From an uncultured Chloroflexota bacterium (GTDB taxonomy: Bacteria; Chloroflexota; Limnocylindria; Limnocylindrales; Limnocylindraceae), in assembly GCA_903851225.1 (NCBI GenBank), contig CAINNT010000092.1, positions 1 to 29,235 on the forward strand: a stretch of DNA of 29,235 bases, read 5' to 3'. A program made the position numbers and the translations under genes. Shown here piece after piece: positions 27,987 through 29,235 of the stretch (positions are counted from its first letter, which is position 1; each line of letters begins with the position of its first letter). Below the pieces are notes generated by a model. That model had not been told where the DNA came from. It searched no databases and saw nothing but the letters and a program-made list of their open reading frames with translations.

Positions 27987-29030
27987 TCACTCCGACTTCT
28001 GTCGCAAGATCGCAGCGAGATTGTCAAGCTTGTTTCGCGCGATCAGCAGCCACTTCGCCATGTTTGCGCGGTCGGTCTCACTGAGGGGTGCCCCCGCCTC
28101 TGGTCGATCAATCTCATGCAGCGCTGATGCAAGCTCGTCGATTGCGCTGGCAAGGTTCTCTCGCGCGTTCGTCAACGCGGAATCATCTGCCTTGGCCATC
28201 CCTGCCGTCTGCGCCGAGATCGGTGCGGATGGGCTGGTTGCGGGTGGCGGGGTAGCCGCACGTATCGGTCGCTCGGTGGGTGCCGCGTACGGGAAGATCG
28301 ATGGTGCATCGGCCTCTGGTGCGGCGACGTGCTCAGTGCGCTCTTCTCGCACCACGTTCTTGAGTCGGGCAAGCGAGAGTTCCCCGCGCTTGACCTGCTC
28401 CACCAGCTCACCTCGACGCACCTGGTCGCTGATCTTCATCAGTTCGTAGGCGTGACTGATGGTGTCCGAACGCTCCGCGACGAGAGCGCGGATGTCGGAA
28501 GGGGCATGCATCAGGCGCAGGCGATTTTCGACGTAGCCCTTGTCTTTCCCGATGCGTTCGGCAAGCTTTCGAATGCTATAACCGAGCTCGCTCGTCATGC
28601 GCGCGAAGATCGCAGCCTCATCGAGCGGCGAGAGGTCTTCACGTTGCAGGTTCTCGATGATTGCAACCTCCAGGGCAATCTCGTCGCTCATCGCCTCGAC
28701 GATGGCAGGGATCATCGGCAGGCCGAGTGAGAGCACGGCGCGCCAGCGGCGTTCGCCCGCGACGATCTCATACGAGCCTGGTTCGGTCGGTCGCACGATG
28801 ATCGGCTGCAGCACCCCATGCTCGCGAATGCTGGCGGTGAGCTCGTCGATCGCCAGTGGGGGAAGTGCGAGGCGGGGCTGCTTCGCATTTACCGAGACAC
28901 GGTCAACGGCGATCTGTCGGACCGAGCGATCTCCGTGGGCGCTCTCCGGTGGGAGGAGCGAGAGAATCGAGTCGTCGGGCTCGTGCTCGCTCAGCCCACG
29001 TTCGCCTGTCGGCTGCTTCCCCTTCGGCAT
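27987..29030 (-). CDS. parB: ParB/Spo0J-family chromosome partition protein
   Basis: This 347-residue protein has the ParB N-terminal CTP-binding domain (about 37-135) with VSVNAKQPRLALPP in place of NPxQPRR, then EHGVLQPIIVRP and the hallmark VAGERRWRA. Next comes the central helix-turn-helix DNA-binding region (about 140-230; ENLQREDLSPLDEA, IGKDKGYVENRLRLM). After a Pro/Ala/Ser-rich linker (about 235-285), the C-terminal helical segment probably dimerises. ParB loads at parS sites and spreads to organise chromosome segregation. ATG 29030 has AGGGAGG 4 bases upstream; the frame is open to 29069, but no site supports that start. No parA is in the window, which is unusual for chromosomal par loci. 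Confidence 0.93.
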   Translation of the reverse strand: MPKGKQPTGERGLSEHEPDDSILSLLPPESAHGDRSVRQIAVDRVSVNAKQPRLALPPLAIDELTASIREHGVLQPIIVRPTEPGSYEIVAGERRWRAVLSLGLPMIPAIVEAMSDEIALEVAIIENLQREDLSPLDEAAIFARMTSELGYSIRKLAERIGKDKGYVENRLRLMHAPSDIRALVAERSDTISHAYELMKISDQVRRGELVEQVKRGELSLARLKNVVREERTEHVAAPEADAPSIFPYAAPTERPIRAATPPPATSPSAPISAQTAGMAKADDSALTNARENLASAIDELASALHEIDRPEAGAPLSETDRANMAKWLLIARNKLDNLAAILRQKSE

Positions 29031-29034
29031 GCTG

Positions 29035-29041
29035 CCTCCCT
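29035..29041 (-). promoter_or_regulatory. Shine-Dalgarno AGGGAGG deciding the parB start
   Basis: On the minus strand AGGGAGG lies 4 bases upstream of ATG 29030 and supports it over the upstream in-frame ATG at 29069. Confidence 0.75.
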
Positions 29042-29080
29042 GCTTCGTTCCATGTGCCTTGCGGCCCACCGTTTCGCCGC

Positions 29081-29086
29081 ATCGTA
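29081..29086 (-). promoter_or_regulatory. Candidate -10 box TACGAT for parB
   Basis: GGTACGATG on the minus strand would place +1 near 29074, about 44 bases before ATG 29030. This box also argues against the longer parB start at 29069. No -35 element is clear. Confidence 0.35.
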
Positions 29087-29153
29087 CCGCGCAAGGGGTG
29101 TGGGAGAATCGTGCGAAGCGAAGCGCCCGTATCTGGGCAGCAGGGAGGTGAGC

Positions 29154-29235
29154 GTGGGCAAGGAGCAGGCGCGCGACGCGGCGCGCGGTACCACCGCCTC
29201 CGGCGCACCCCTTGAAACACGATATGGCCCAGACC
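29154..29235 (+). CDS. Start of an unidentified gene, cut by the window edge
   Basis: GTG 29154 is preceded at 5 bases by GGGAGGTG and opens a frame (starting MGKEQARDAARG) that stays open to the end of the window. GTG 29148 is an in-frame alternative. Only about 27 residues are visible, polar and without signal peptide or known motif, so no function can be given. It is divergent from parB, with which it shares the 29070-29147 spacer. Confidence 0.45.
   Translation, partial: MGKEQARDAARGTTASGAPLETRYGPD

Noticed and set aside
29205..29230. GAAACACG-like sequence near the right edge considered as a parS half-site
   Set aside because: Only a partial half-site; the inverted TGTTTCACGTGAAACA palindrome is absent.

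Overview
The window is a compact, high-GC bacterial chromosome segment made of housekeeping and metabolic genes. I see no transposase, integrase, phage structural gene or CRISPR array. Suggestive traits are a dnaG-rpoD pair, a trigger factor-clpP-clpX order, an archaeal/eukaryotic-type single-chain glycyl-tRNA synthetase with a Cys4 insertion, a valyl-tRNA synthetase with a C-terminal coiled coil, and a sigma factor with a long Lys/Ala/Pro-rich N-terminus. Genes touch or overlap almost everywhere (ATGA, GTGA, TAATG and CTAG junctions). My best guess is a Chloroflexota-like lineage with a streamlined genome (inference, moderate to low confidence); a high-GC actinobacterium is the main alternative.

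Layout. (1) 1-5087, + strand: the 3' part of an M16-family peptidase-like gene, a short PfkB-fold protein that has lost the GAGD catalytic motif, a TPR-rhomboid protease fusion, an unrecognised alpha/beta protein, a complete MBL-fold hydrolase, and a protein resembling CpaF/GspE-type secretion ATPases but without a working P-loop. (2) 5110-6525: a long-form class II aldolase. (3) 6522-11879, - strand: a polyamine-type ABC operon (potA, potD, potB, potC) ending in a class III aminotransferase. This suggests uptake followed by transamination of a diamine or polyamine. (4) 12046-14371, + strand: an Mrp-type Fe-S carrier ATPase, two small membrane proteins (holin-superfamily-like, then YqjK-like) and tRNA-Leu(TAG), whose 5' end is overlapped by the preceding coding sequence. 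(5) 14403-22191: tig, clpP, clpX, valS, an FmdB-type zinc-ribbon gene and glyS, a protein folding, degradation and translation block. (6) 22188-23003, - strand: a ferredoxin-NADP reductase-like flavoprotein. (7) 23186-27321: dnaG and rpoD. (8) 27393-27976: tRNA-Asn(GTT), a 33-residue membrane peptide gene and a small unknown gene. (9) 27987-29030, - strand: parB, with the start of a divergent unidentified gene at the right edge.

The most interesting signals are these. Four genes have TAnnCT boxes ending 7-9 bases before the start codon and no Shine-Dalgarno sequence, which predicts leaderless mRNAs. RpoD carries a lysine every fourth residue over about 105 residues, and a separate insertion of about 190 residues between regions 1.2 and 2.1. 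Two apparent pseudo-enzymes, PfkB-like and CpaF-like, share the first gene cluster. One coding sequence has its stop codon inside tRNA-Leu, so RNase P processing would remove that stop from a shared transcript.

No gene-free stretch exceeds 300 bases. The longest gaps (11880-12045 and 23004-23185) hold divergent promoters, described below.
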